Assembly (NCBI GenBank): GCA_037951105.1
Contig: JBAMJV010000871.1
Coordinates: 124,510 to 188,509 of the forward strand
DNA length: 64,000 nt
Source: Echinarachnius parma
Taxonomy: Eukaryota; Echinodermata; Echinoidea; Clypeasteroida; Echinarachniidae
Direction: 5' to 3'
Below, in pieces: positions 53,101 through 59,840 of the stretch. A program made the translations under genes and the position numbers. Every line of letters begins with the position of its first letter. Positions within the stretch are counted from its first letter, which is position 1. The notes under the pieces were generated by a model that saw nothing but the letters and a program-made list of their open reading frames with translations, searched no databases and had not been told where the DNA came from.

Positions 53101-56100
53101 AGAGATACGGGGAGGTGGATTAACCACAGAGCGAGAACTTAAACTTCTGGACAAGTATGTCTTGTTTTGTGGTCTGCAATCTCGCTATAAAACCTATGAA
53201 CGCAATAAGGAGAGATAATTAAGATACCTGGTAATAAAAAATAAAAAAAGAAGATTCACGGGGAAAAAAGATCGGGAATCTGTTCCCACCCATCACCCCC
53301 TGACACCGTTAATTTGAGTCCGCGCTTCCACGACGGGAGAAGACATATCTTGACTGTCATATATGATCAGAAATTCTTGATTCCGATGATCACTCGGGCA
53401 AAGTTGAAAGTCAAAACGGCAGAGTGCACAATTATGATGAGCTTGGAACATGGATACGAGCTAATGGATCGTAATGGGTCAGATAATTACCATTAAACGC
53501 AGCAGAATTTTCCAATTAGGGGCACGAATTATCGTGATTAGGTTCCATTTTCTTGAGTGAATGCGTAATCGTTAGACACTGTGCATGTGGGTTTAAAAGG
53601 GTTGTAACGGTGTTTAAACAAAAAAATAAATTGGCAAATCACAATGAAAGAACTAAAGAAAAAAAACATCTCTTAATGACCTTCCTTGCTCCGTATGTTA
53701 TGAGTACTGTAAAGTATTATTGTGTTTGTTTGAAGTTAAACAATTTAAGATCGATTATGGCGTTTAAATTTAAGATCGATTATGGCATTTGTTATCGTAC
53801 TAGAAGTTGTTTTTATAGATTCTTTCAAATAAATAATAGATATTGTGGTCTCACTATCTCATATAGTATCATTTATTTGTTTGAAATTGGGAAATGTTAA
53901 GACATTTCAAGACATATTTTGATGTCGCACTATTATAGCCTTGCAATTTCTAAATATCATTATAATCTTATAGGCTCACAAAAAAATCGAGTAAAATGTT
54001 GTGCGACCTTCATTTGGAAGAGGCGCGAACTTGAACTTTTCGGGAAAGTTTTATTGCTTCCGCCCCTAAATGCTTGCAGACCCAGCCTGTAATTCATAAT
54101 GTGGCTGTCCTTTCGAAGGTCACACCCACCCCTTAATTAACACCTTCTGGCTTCCCTCATTAAACAGTAAAACCACGATCCATTTGGTCAAGGAATGTAT
54201 GACGTTTTTCGAGAATCAATATGGACAGATTTTGATTAAATTTGATCCTAAAAGTCGTCTTCAAAAGTCATTTTATTGGCTTAGGTGTTTTGTTATCATT
54301 TTGGTTAACTTTTATGTGACTTTTTAGAGAATCATTCTCGACAAGCTAAGTTAAAACAAATTCTAAAAATCGTCACCAAAATGATTTGTTGGCACAAGCA
54401 GGCTACTTTATAATATTTATGTTGACTTAACGAATGAAAACAAAAATGAAAGGACGAAGAAAAAAATACTTATTTGGTTAGCAACATATGAACCTCATAC
54501 ATCGATGTCGTCATAAATGTCTCTAGCATATAAATCAGTCGAGTAACATGTGTTCCATCTAACCGGAATCAGGTGCCGGTGGCAATTTTAGCACCTTTCA
54601 AGTTCATTACATATAGTTCAGTATGTGTTAAGGTCAATTTTGTAAACTGAATCTGCGTTTCGTGGAAAGTTAATGACTGTTATAATGTTCAACGGTACTC
54701 ATTTCAAGATGACGCCCTTCATTTAAGTTTAAAGATAGATGTGTGATAGTTCGAAACATGCCAATGATTTTCTTTTTACCAAACTTAAGCGTTTGTAAAT
54801 GTTGTTATTATTGTATTTCTTTTTCAGTTCATCATTTTGCTACCAAACACAAAATAAGCGCATGTCACTTTAAAGTTACCTTATTTCAACCATCAGTGGT
54901 ATACAAAGTGCTTATCCTAGTTTTGTTTTCAAAGTTTTTGTATCATTTTAATAACGCATCTTCTTTTTCCGTCTTTCTTTTTTTTGTACAGGCGAGCATT
55001 CGACAGGTGGCAACACAACGAGAATCTCATTGTCCTCGGCAACCGGGAGGTGGCGCGCTTGCCGATTTTCTCCTTCCTCATCCGTCACCCTCAGACTGGC
55101 AAACTCCTCCATCACAACTTCATCGCGGTACTACTCAACGACCTCTTCGGCATTCAGGCCAGGGGTGGCTGCGCATGCGCCGGACCCTATGCACACGTGA
55201 GTTTGTTTGTTTGTTTATTCATATGTTTGTTTGTTTTTTGGTTTGTTAGTTTGCCTGTCTGTATTTGTTTGTTTGTGTGTGTTTTTGTTTGTTCGTTTGT
55301 TTGTTTGTTTGTTTTTGTTTTTGTATATATGTGTGTTCTTATCATATCTAGTTGTACTTATGTATAAATTCGTTGGGTCGTTACTGTTTGTTTTAGGAAC
55401 TCAACCTGTATATTGTGTTGTATTTGAATTTGATTTCTTATCTACTCAGTACCTCAAATATGATTGTTTTTTTTTTGACGAGCCGAATGGCAAAAGTGTA
55501 ACTTACTTTGAAAGCAACTACATAAGTAAACATTCACGCATCCTTTATAACTTTATTTTAGTGAATATAGTTCATATACATCACAATATTCTTGTATAAT
55601 TGATTATGATTTGTTTATTGTTTGTAGTTGAAAACGACAAGTTTCTAATATTCTAGGAATGCTAGTTCTAATCATTTTTTTTAAAGAGTAGAGTCGCGAA
55701 AAGTTCAAGGGTGTCGCTATAAGATATTATAGGGGATTACATGGAATCTCTTCACCCCTCTTAAACCATCAATTGGGGTACGCAGATTTCCCCTCCTCGA
55801 GTGCACGAGCTGCACTTTGGAGCCCGTCTGTCATCGGGTGGGACCCCTTCGCTAGTCCCGCTATAGTCCCCCGTCAATTAACCCTTTCAGCCCGGCTAGC
55901 AAGTATACGCGCGTAACAATTTGAGGGCCTTTTACATTGAGGGATTCTGAGATGGTTAATCACGTTCCTCCACTGGATTAGGGTGCGGAAAGTGGAGTTA
56001 TGAGGGGGTGATAATACCCCCAGATTAAGTGTGATAGTCTCATCTGTTAGGACTGGGGAGTAGATATGATGAGGTGGCGTTATGAGGGATAGCGATAGTG

Positions 56101-59100
56101 TGTTAGTCGCCCGATTAAAGGGTGATAGTATATAAGCTCCGAGGATATATGGGAAGAGAAGTAAAGACACGAACTCGTTGAGGCCTTTCCATAGCTCGTT
56201 TATGTATTTTTATCATAAATATGTTATTATATTAGCACCCCTCTCCCTCTTCTTTATCGTCTTGCTTAAAAGTTTATTCCATCCCTTGTTTGACCTCTCA
56301 AATTCATATTTCGCCATGCCTCGTGTTCCCAGGCACTTCCGAATTAAACTACAAATAATTTTGTTTGAGCCTGCTGCAGATCTGAAGAAAGTTTTTTTCT
56401 TATCTGACTAATTTTTACGAAGAAATGATAATGATTAATGAATATTATGAATATCGAATGCGATGACTAGATGTTGATCATAGTGATTGATTCATAAATA
56501 TCCACTTGAGTATTTGCCATCATGCGACCTTTTCCCCACATTTACAATATCTTCTTTTAGCTAATTAATTTATTAATCATAATGAATTTAAAAATGAATG
56601 GCTAATATAATAATTTCCATTCAATAGCATACAAGCGGCGTTTTTCCATTATTTTCATAATAAATTAACAATATTTTCATGTTTATTTTCCAAATCAGGA
56701 CTTGCTTGGCATCTCAGAAGAGAACGCGATGAAATTCTTCGAGCTCCTCCGAGAAGACAGAAAACACACTTGCAATGAGGAACCGCTAGAGGGCGTAAGG
56801 TAAGAAACGAAACCACCTAGCTGAATGATGTTATCAAACCAATTAAAAAAAAAAACGATTAACTTGACATGTAAAACGAATACATTGAAGTCAATTGTCC
56901 AAACTATTTTTCAGGAATAATTATGTGACCAGCTTAATTACATTTATTTCTTGATTCACTTTTAAAACATTTATTGAAACATTTACTAAATTCTAACTTT
57001 TTTATGTAATGAAGAAAAGTTGGGCCCCTGTAATGAAGTCGTTGCCCCGACCCACTTCTTAAGTTTCTATCCTAATATTTTGTACTGTTTGTTATATGCA
57101 AGTATTCATTTTTCACAGTCACAGTAAAATAACGAAATCAATCTTTATAACTCAACTCAGAAGATAACATAAGTTAAATGTCATCGTTCCAAATTTATAG
57201 ACTGTCATGAACTGGCCCACTTTCGTGTTATCTCACCAGATAAATCATATGTTCCACTTTTCTTTCCTGTTCGATATATAGGCCCGGATTCGTGCGAATC
57301 AACTTGCCTTACTTTGCGCCGGATGACATCATCGAGTATGTACTAACAGCTGTCGACCTCGTTGCGACGCATGGATGGAAGATGCTACCCCAGGTTAGTT
57401 TATTAACCCTTCAACCACTCCTTTACTTTCATGTATCCTAGCTGGTAGCATTCATACTATAAACATTACTTCATGAGGCATCGTGGTGATTTGAAATACA
57501 ATGTCAGAGAATATCTGTTTCAGTTGATAAAGATTAATGATAATAATAAAAATGATAATAACCCACGCAATTAAGCACCAACTCAACTCCCTGGGAGTAT
57601 TAAAAGCCTGAGTTGTGCAGGCGCTACAGGCTAATTAACACCTGACCAAGTACCCATTTATAAATCTGGCTACAAAGAAGCAATGTAGATTAAAGGATAT
57701 TAACACAATGTCCATGTTCTTTTGAGCAAAATAGATTGAGAGATTTAAGAAAGTTAAAAAAGAAATAAGGTTTTAATTGTGGGAATAAAAGGTCTACTCA
57801 TTATTATATCAATAGTATAATATGTAATCGTTATCACATGTTTGCATTCATCTCTGCAGTACAACCACGACGTCAAGAGCGGGACGTGGACCCACCGGTC
57901 GGGCAACAAGTCGGCCCACGGGCCGGGCTACCACAGCCTGTTCGACATCGACTACCGCAAGGGGTGCTTTCAGTTCCTGCCCACCGCGGCAGCCCCCGGG
58001 GCCTCGCCCGCTGCCCCGCCCTCGGCGTTCCAGAGGAGACCCTCGCTAGGGGTAAGTTACTCACCCCTATAAACTAATTTTTTTCTCAAATTGTGTCCAG
58101 TTTTCAGATGATGTTTTACGTGTTATCTATGTTTTGTTATGTTGCCATTATTTACGAATTTAGTACAAAGAGGTAATCAATCGTGGATTATGAGACGGAT
58201 ACAAAATATATAATAACTATAAACAGCCAAAATTCAAAATTTGAAAATTTGTATAATAAGGACGATATGAACAAGTATTTTCATTACAGGGCTCCATGCA
58301 TGGGAGACAAACATATTTAATGGGCTACCCTGGTAAAATATATTAAAAATAAATCAATGAATATAATAATACAAATATATTAATACATTCTATCGGTACT
58401 ATACAGACTTACAATGTATTACTGGTTGCTAATTGATTTTCATTTTCGGTATCTTTATTATAGGACTATCTTGAACTGGCGGTAGAGGAATTCGACAAAG
58501 CAGAAAGTGGCTACATGGTAAGTTTTGACTAAATTACTAATTTATGTTCCTTGATAAAGAATTACTAACCCACTATTCCGAAATGACATGATTGTGTTCT
58601 AAATAAAGAAAATTAATTCAAACAACGCCCCCATTCAATAGTCTTCGTGGCTTGATGGGTTGAGCACCAGTCTAGCAAATCCGAAGGTCTCGGGTTCGAT
58701 TCCTGGCGAAGCTTATTTTTCTTTGCTCATTTTCAATCAAATAAAGTAAATGTTAGAGAAAATGTTTAAATTATTGTCGCAGCACTTACAGTATATAAAC
58801 GAATATTATACCAGACGTTATCGTTCCAACCAAAATTGATGTTTTCATCTTTATTTTGCCATTAGTCAGGTGGAATTAATTACTGGTCATTGTAATGATT
58901 ATATATTTTCACAATGTGTGCCTGTATCCTTGCACCATTATGTACTTATGAATTCATCCCGTCATTTGTATCTGATAATTGAGAACTTGAGTGGATATTC
59001 CAATCATTAGATTTCACTATTTTTCTTGGCAATTAAAATGCTTCAATTTGATTAAAGTCTAAGCTCATGCTACTGTCTTATTTTGGTCCCTCCCTACAGG

Positions 59101-59840
59101 CATGCGAGTCTCTCCATGATGAGGAGGTATTCCTGGCCGAGTATCAGCAGTTCATCTGGTACCTTCAGCCCTTCGAGGCCGCCAGCTTCCTCATGGCACT
59201 CTGCTGGAATGATCCCGACCTCATGGACGCCGACGACCACCACGACAACGACAAAGACGACCCCCAGCAGGCGGCCTGCGTGGTGGTCGAGGACTACTGG
59301 CCCGCAGCCGAGAAGCACCTGCACTACGCCACCGACAACGAGATCGCCACTGTGCCCATCGATACCAAGGCGACGTCGAAAAGGAGAACGACGTTGGCAG
59401 CAACGATGCCCATCGCGCCCGTGTCGTTCGCCCGCCCGCCAATGCAGTACTTCGATGATACGGCCGTCGTGCCGGATGAAGAAGACTCGCCGTTGAGTCC
59501 TGTCTACCAAGAACAATACAACATGTATGGTAGCGACGCTGTACCTATGAATGGCCACCACGAAAGCGGTAGTTGCGATGACTTTTTGAAGCCGACGTAT
59601 AGACACGATGTCGACTTCATCAAGGGCATAGACGATAGGGTAACTTGTCCGAATGGGTACTCGACTAGCTCCAGTGGGTTAGACTACAGTCAGCCGACTT
59701 GTCCTAGTGGTTACGGCTACAGCAAGCCAATTTGTCCCGGCGGGTATGACTATAGTCGGGCGACGTTTCCGGTGGGCTATGACTACAGGCGAGCGCATAG
59801 TCACGAGAGCGGGTACAGTACGGAAGAAGAGGTCTATTGA
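19278..59840 (+). CDS. Class V aminotransferase / cysteine-desulfurase-like protein with long C-terminal extension (18 exons, 818 aa)
   Basis: Joined exons: 19278-19431, 26588-26618, 27477-27593, 33625-33754, 37516-37581, 40832-40897, 45749-45890, 46299-46338, 47833-47906, 49113-49186, 49823-49933, 51914-51960, 54992-55196, 56699-56799, 57282-57393, 57860-58051, 58464-58517, 59100-59840. Every intron is GT-AG and the frame stays open. Seen in the protein: VVYCDYTASGK (52-62), YANTHT (79-84), TGSGSTGAIHK (119-129), VGPFEHHSNILPW (148-160), FWDY (229-232), STHKFVGGVQTPG (262-274), RGGCACAGP (408-416), PGFVRINLPYF (454-464). Known for the family: the lysine in the S-x-H-K segment (K265) binds PLP, an upstream Asp (D231) pairs with the PLP ring nitrogen, a late Arg (R458) binds substrate carboxylate, and SufS-type enzymes use a loop cysteine. 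RGGCACAGP aligns with the SufS R-x-G-H-H-C-A-x-P loop, placing C413 at the catalytic position. Cysteine desulfurase activity is inference; a lyase or epimerase is possible. Residues 540-818 exceed the usual 400-550 aa length and are not recognised. Probably cytosolic: no signal peptide or membrane segment seen. Confidence 0.9.
20121..20442. repeat. Intron 1 tandem repeats with CACGTG motifs
   Basis: Two units of about 51 bp (with TGTATAACACATGCTAA) are followed by two longer units of about 117 and 103 bp sharing ATTCAACACAGCCA and GTGTAACACGTGTAAAATGC. The CACGTG-type E-box core occurs in both long units. They start about 700 bp after exon 1. Confidence 0.75.
22260..22387. mobile_element. 128-bp near-perfect palindrome (hairpin MITE)
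   Basis: Ends GGGCCCCGTAAC and GTTACGGGGCCC; arms are made of CGATTAATCGTACGATTGAT-like words with repeated CGTACG. Almost the whole length is self-complementary. The GGCCCCGT end resembles copy A at 1979, so it may be a distant relative. Confidence 0.8.
22756..22890. repeat. Inverted repeat followed by a perfect 26-bp palindrome
   Basis: CCCAGGGGGAAATAATAATT at 22756 pairs with AATAATAATTTCCCTGGGG at 22838-22857. Directly after it, 22865-22890 is a perfect palindrome centred on ACTAGT. No gene overlaps. Confidence 0.7.
23661..24023. mobile_element. Possible TTAA-type element, family H
   Basis: Starts TTAAAGGACCTAAAG and ends CTGTAGTTCCTTTAA, a short imperfect inverted pair like those of families E, F and G. 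No second copy is in the window, so the boundaries are tentative. Confidence 0.4.
26588..26618 (+). CDS. Exon 2, 31-nt microexon (aa 52-62)
   Basis: Flanked by CCTCCAG and GTAAGT. Joining the split codons gives VVYCDYTASGK, the early D-x-T-A-S/A segment near the PLP site in class V aminotransferases. The exon is 31 nt, and phase (one base in, two out) fits both neighbours only with these sites. Confidence 0.88.
27300..27345. repeat. Possible retroelement remnant in intron 2
   Basis: CACCTGACGAAG ... GCACGAAACGTCGTGA has the C-C-T-G-A-x-G-A-A-G ... G-A-A-A-C-G-T pattern seen near the ends of several retroelement families. Too short to classify. Confidence 0.3.
27477..27593 (+). CDS. Exon 3 (aa 62-101)
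   Basis: Acceptor ATACAG, donor AG|GTAAAT. It encodes PLKFIEDF followed by Y-x-N-T-H-T (79-84) and a Thr-rich T-T-I-T-S-K segment. The Y-A-N-T-H-T motif is typical of class V aminotransferases, where this loop follows the first strand of the large domain. Confidence 0.9.
28231..28508. mobile_element. Short element with AGTGGCGTRGTTA ends and internal C runs
   Basis: The left end TAGTGGCGTGGTTAAGG pairs with CCTGGTTACGCCACTGA at the right. C runs lie inside. The ends relate to the poly-C MITEs at 42554, 49242 and 63084, but the interior differs. Confidence 0.6.
29897..30239. other. Unrecognised open frames (102 aa minus, 74 aa plus)
   Basis: GC-richer than its surroundings. The minus-strand frame contains FNKASCFKQAMAALHARSG and RRDRLVKRLGQ; the plus-strand frame overlaps. 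GGAACGACTG near 29990 and CAGTCGTTCC near 30087 form inverted arms. I cannot assign it to a gene family. It may be a transposon or pseudogene remnant, or chance. Confidence 0.2.
31674..31742 (+). repeat. tRNA-like remnant in intron 3
   Basis: GCTCTTC and GAAGAGC form a perfect acceptor-like pair, and GGTTCGAACCC is a consensus B box. The A-box region and anticodon arm are not convincing. Probably a degraded tRNA or tRNA-derived SINE. Confidence 0.35.
32328..32715. repeat. Minisatellite with 71-76 bp unit, about 5.5 copies
   Basis: Each unit contains GTCACACTCCGCAGTTCTGA, GCTACCCC, ACATGCCTAACCACCTC and CTTGTGGGACTCA. Some units have GATCCGATCTTG and others GATCTTG or GATCCTG, accounting for the 5-bp length steps. 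It ends in a C run. The frames across it on both strands are repeat translations. Confidence 0.92.
33625..33754 (+). CDS. Exon 4 (aa 101-144)
   Basis: Acceptor TTTCTCAG, donor ACG|GTACGT. It encodes TIIKQCTNCGEDDALIF and then TGSGSTGAIHK (119-129). The glycine-rich T-G-S-G-S-T-G turn is the PLP phosphate-binding loop of this family. It ends in phase 0. Confidence 0.92.
33755..37515. other. Intron 4
   Basis: 3.8 kb. Holds the family G element at 34394-34935 and a GAT-rich stretch at about 35120-35190. No further feature seen. Confidence 0.55.
34394..34935. mobile_element. TTAA-flanked nonautonomous element, family G copy 1
   Basis: TTAAAGGGGTAGTTTAGTTT at the left and ACTGTACTACCCCTTTAA at the right are inverted. 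The interior, including GGGGCCCAAATAATT and AAAGCGCCCTCTTGTGTTTT, recurs in opposite orientation at 63588-64000. It is 542 bp and noncoding. Confidence 0.85.
37516..37581 (+). CDS. Exon 5 (aa 145-166)
   Basis: Acceptor CTGCAG, donor CAA|GTAAGT. This 66-nt phase 0/0 exon encodes VVLVGPFEHHSNILPW and then KEIGAQ. E-H-H-S-N-x-x-P-W is a signature of NifS/SufS-type enzymes; one histidine (H153 or H154) should stack on the PLP ring. Confidence 0.93.
37582..40831. other. Intron 5
   Basis: 3.25 kb. About 37697 carries a copy of the GGAATGCTCCCCAGGGAGTG repeat, ending in a 3' part with TATAGGCGCTATATA. Two overlapping minus-strand frames at 38837-39264 are GC-richer but unrecognised. Nothing else supported. 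Confidence 0.5.
40832..40897 (+). CDS. Exon 6 (aa 167-188)
   Basis: Acceptor CCTACAG, donor AAG|GTAAGA. This 66-nt phase 0/0 exon encodes VVRVRQTSEGLVDLEDIESK. It corresponds to the family segment where an acidic helix after a G-x-(I/V/L)-D-x-(E/D) turn precedes the next strand. Confidence 0.88.
41096..41175 (-). repeat. tRNA-derived SINE head in intron 6
   Basis: The minus strand reads GACAGCTCAGTCGGTTTATA (good A box) and, about 40 bp later, TAGGTTCGAGTCCCGC (good B box). Overall length and stems look tRNA-like but imperfect, so it is called SINE or pseudo-tRNA. Confidence 0.6.
42554..42690. mobile_element. Poly-C MITE, partial copy (family J)
   Basis: GCTGGCGTAGCTACAGAAGG, GGGGGCACC, a C run, ATAATTTGACAAAGAG and TACATATTAAGATGTGCTCC match the order in the copies at 49242 and 63084. 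The right end (CTACGCCACTG) is not found, so it is truncated. Confidence 0.65.
42762..43088 (+). other. Orphan open frame in intron 6 (108 codons between stops)
   Basis: Open from a TAG at 42759 to a TAG at 43086, on the gene's own strand. It encodes IRAVQPGSKILGKHLEIV, GKGRVFVSKLGILDPQRDS, KYIYTC and ISVLKGLTNVTLSLL. The region is GC-richer than its flanks, and TATTATTAG at about 42803 could act as an acceptor, but there is no good ATG or donor. I do not recognise the family. A decayed transposon or pseudogene exon is likeliest; a terminal alternative exon is possible. Confidence 0.25.
45749..45890 (+). CDS. Exon 7 (aa 189-236)
   Basis: Acceptor TTTCAG, donor CTG|GTGAGT. It encodes GCFSAASNVTG (199-209), the S-A-x-S-N-V-T-G core, and ends in FWDYATA. 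D231 is the expected partner of the PLP pyridine nitrogen. The frame stays open past the donor into the intron for nearly 300 nt, but the canonical donor and the downstream continuation support splicing here. Confidence 0.92.
45946..46166. repeat. GAT microsatellite filling half of intron 7
   Basis: About 70 GAT units with GAG, GAC and GTT interruptions inside a 408-bp intron. Same unit as the arrays at 15.5 and 62.7 kb. Confidence 0.95.
46299..46338 (+). CDS. Exon 8, 40-nt microexon (aa 236-249)
   Basis: Acceptor TATTTCAG, donor GA|GTAAGT. It encodes A-P-Y-L-D-I-D-M-N-P-A-G-Y, the segment linking the Asp strand to the PLP-lysine strand. Only phase 1 in and two bases out preserves the frame, which supports the call despite the small size. 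Confidence 0.85.
46904..46963. repeat. Perfect 30-bp tandem duplication in intron 8
   Basis: GGTGAATAAATAGAATAGTT plus ten more bases occurs twice in a row with no differences, implying a recent duplication. Confidence 0.9.
47067..47133. repeat. GATA tetranucleotide microsatellite in intron 8
   Basis: About 17 pure AGAT units preceded by a short TA repeat. Confidence 0.95.
47833..47906 (+). CDS. Exon 9 with the PLP-binding lysine (aa 249-274)
   Basis: Acceptor TTGTACAG, donor CCAG|GTAAGA. It encodes DAVFVSTHKFVGGVQTPG. The lysine of S-T-H-K-F (K265) matches the invariant Schiff-base lysine of class V aminotransferases, and the following G-G-x-x-x-P-G is the usual turn. Confidence 0.94.
48989..49080 (+). 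mobile_element. tRNA-derived SINE, copy 1 (intron 9)
   Basis: GTGGCTCGATGGTTGACCAA (A box), then TCTCGGGTTCGATTCCCACA (B box), then TTTCCTTTGCTCATT. The same order occurs at 58641-58740. It ends about 35 bp before the exon 10 acceptor. Confidence 0.8.
49113..49186 (+). CDS. Exon 10 (aa 274-298)
   Basis: Acceptor ATGAAG (GAAG, a weaker acceptor than its neighbours), donor TAT|GTAAGT. It encodes ILIAKKKLFINSVPHALGGG and T-V-H-Y. The P-x-x-x-G-G-G-T motif (288-295) is conserved in this family. A tRNA-derived SINE ends about 35 bp upstream, so its tail may supply the pyrimidine tract. Confidence 0.9.
49242..49468. mobile_element. Poly-C-type MITE (family J) in intron 10
   Basis: CCAGTGTCGTAGCATTTAAC at the left and CAACGCCACACCACTG at the right are degenerate versions of CAGTGGCGTAG / CTACGCCACTG. 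The interior CCCCAATAATTTGAAGAG and AAATACATATTATAATGTGC match the 63084 copy. Confidence 0.65.
49700..49755. repeat. Imperfect 25-bp-arm hairpin upstream of exon 11
   Basis: CTCTTTCGAATGATCAGATT faces ATCTGATCATTCAAAAGAG across a short AT loop, about 70 bp before the exon 11 acceptor. May be a small MITE. Confidence 0.6.
49823..49933 (+). CDS. Exon 11 (aa 299-335)
   Basis: Acceptor ATTTCAG, donor CAG|GTATAG. It encodes H-H-Y-L-T-D-I-E-A-R-E-E-G-G-T-P (304-319) and IVESIRAGLAFQVKQ. The E-x-R-E-E-G-G-T-P block is a strong hallmark of this subfamily, close to the G-T-P motif of SufS/Csd enzymes. Confidence 0.93.
49934..51913. other. Intron 11
   Basis: 2.0 kb of AT-rich DNA with a G run near 51400-51411. 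No further feature seen. Confidence 0.5.
51914..51960 (+). CDS. Exon 12 (aa 336-351)
   Basis: Acceptor TTACACAG, donor CAAG|GTGAGT. This 47-nt exon encodes AVGPDFIEERENELA and leaves two bases of an Arg codon. It is a helix joining the large and small domains; phase matches exon 13 exactly. Confidence 0.88.
51961..54991. other. Intron 12
   Basis: 3.0 kb. Has a 24-bp near-perfect tandem duplication at about 53744-53787 (TTTAAGATCGATTATGGC repeated). The remaining open frames are short and unrecognised. Confidence 0.5.
54992..55196 (+). CDS. Exon 13 with the catalytic-type cysteine loop (aa 351-419)
   Basis: Acceptor TTTGTACAG, donor CAC|GTGAGT. It encodes LIVLGN, a strand-rich segment (PIFSFLIRHP) and F-G-I-Q-A-R-G-G-C-A-C-A-G-P-Y (403-417). 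In SufS the matching loop is R-x-G-H-H-C-A-x-P and its Cys carries the persulfide, which puts C413 in that place with an extra cysteine (C411) two residues before. That correspondence is by motif, not structure. Confidence 0.93.
55199..55330. repeat. GTTT-type degenerate microsatellite directly after exon 13
   Basis: Runs of TTTG/GTTT start at the donor itself (GTGAGTTTGTTTG). They keep the exon 13 frame open into the intron as a Phe/Val/Cys-rich string with no coding meaning. Confidence 0.85.
55331..56698. other. Rest of intron 13
   Basis: A GTGATAGT/TTATGAGGG-rich stretch at about 55990-56110 hints at old tandem repeats. No gene seen. Confidence 0.4.
56699..56799 (+). CDS. Exon 14 (aa 420-453)
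   Basis: Acceptor AAATCAG, donor AAG|GTAAGA. It encodes DLLGISEENAMKFFELLRED and then a charged turn ending E-P-L-E-G-V-R. This is a small-domain helix region following the cysteine loop. Confidence 0.88.
57282..57393 (+). CDS. Exon 15 with the substrate-binding arginine (aa 453-490)
   Basis: Acceptor ATATATAG, donor CAG|GTTAGT. It encodes RPGFVRINLPYFAPDDIIEY and a helix to T-H-G-W-K. V-R-I-N/S-x-x-x-Y/F-(N/A) is the C-terminal family motif, and R458 matches the arginine that binds the substrate carboxylate in SufS-type enzymes. Confidence 0.92.
57543..57690 (-). repeat. Dispersed repeat in intron 15
   Basis: On the minus strand, ACTCCCAGGGAGTTGAGTTG leads to GGTGCTTAATTGCGTGGG and an AT-triplet tail. 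The CCCAGGGAGT core matches copies near 11590 and 37697. SINE-like organisation, but no Pol III boxes recognised. Confidence 0.45.
57860..58051 (+). CDS. Exon 16: end of enzyme module and Ala/Pro linker (aa 491-554)
   Basis: Acceptor TCTGCAG, donor GGG|GTAAGT. The first half (VKSGTWTHRS, then GYHSLFDIDYRKG) looks like the final conserved segment of the module. The second half is an Ala/Pro/Ser-rich linker (T-A-A-A-P-G-A-S-P-A-A-P-P). It is strikingly GC-rich against the AT-rich introns. Two other frames are also open here, an effect of composition. Confidence 0.85.
58464..58517 (+). CDS. Exon 17 (aa 555-572)
   Basis: Acceptor ATTATAG, donor ATG|GTAAGT. This 54-nt phase 0/0 exon encodes DYLELAVEEFDKAESGYM, an acidic probable helix in the C-terminal extension. 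It can be skipped without shifting the frame. Confidence 0.75.
58641..58740 (+). mobile_element. tRNA-derived SINE, copy 2 (intron 17)
   Basis: CTTCGTGGCTTGATGGGTTG and GGTCTCGGGTTCGATTCCTG are A and B boxes. CTTCG and CGAAG pair like an acceptor stem. TTTCTTTGCTCATTTTC is the shared tail with the copy at 48989. Confidence 0.8.
59100..59840 (+). CDS. Exon 18: C-terminal extension and stop (aa 573-818)
   Basis: Acceptor CCCTACAG, stop TGA at 59838-59840. It begins C-E-S-L-H-D-E-E-V-F-L, then a hydrophobic/aromatic stretch (Y-Q-Q-F-I-W-Y-L-Q-P-F), an Asp/His-rich stretch (D-A-D-D-H-H-D-N-D) and a long polar, probably disordered region. From about residue 768 there are three 11-residue repeats with consensus Y-S-x-x-x-(C/F)-P-x-G-Y-(G/D), then a degenerate fourth and an acidic end. 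Codon use is GC-richer than the introns. I do not recognise this region. The in-frame ORF starts 33 nt before the acceptor, but those codons are intronic pyrimidine tract. Confidence 0.88.
   Translation, partial: ACESLHDEEVFLAEYQQFIWYLQPFEAASFLMALCWNDPDLMDADDHHDNDKDDPQQAACVVVEDYWPAAEKHLHYATDNEIATVPIDTKATSKRRTTLAATMPIAPVSFARPPMQYFDDTAVVPDEEDSPLSPVYQEQYNMYGSDAVPMNGHHESGSCDDFLKPTYRHDVDFIKGIDDRVTCPNGYSTSSSGLDYSQPTCPSGYGYSKPICPGGYDYSRATFPVGYDYRRAHSHESGYSTEEEVY

Noticed and set aside
54743-55249. 168-aa plus frame overlapping exon 13
   Set aside because: Out of frame with the gene; runs through intron and the exon in a second reading.
57838-58077. Alternative plus and minus frames over exon 16
   Set aside because: Only one frame continues exon 15 in phase and keeps the THRSGNK...GYHSLFDI segment.
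59094-59606. 170-aa minus-strand frame opposite exon 18
   Set aside because: Shadow of a GC-rich coding exon; the plus strand has the correct acceptor, phase and continuation.
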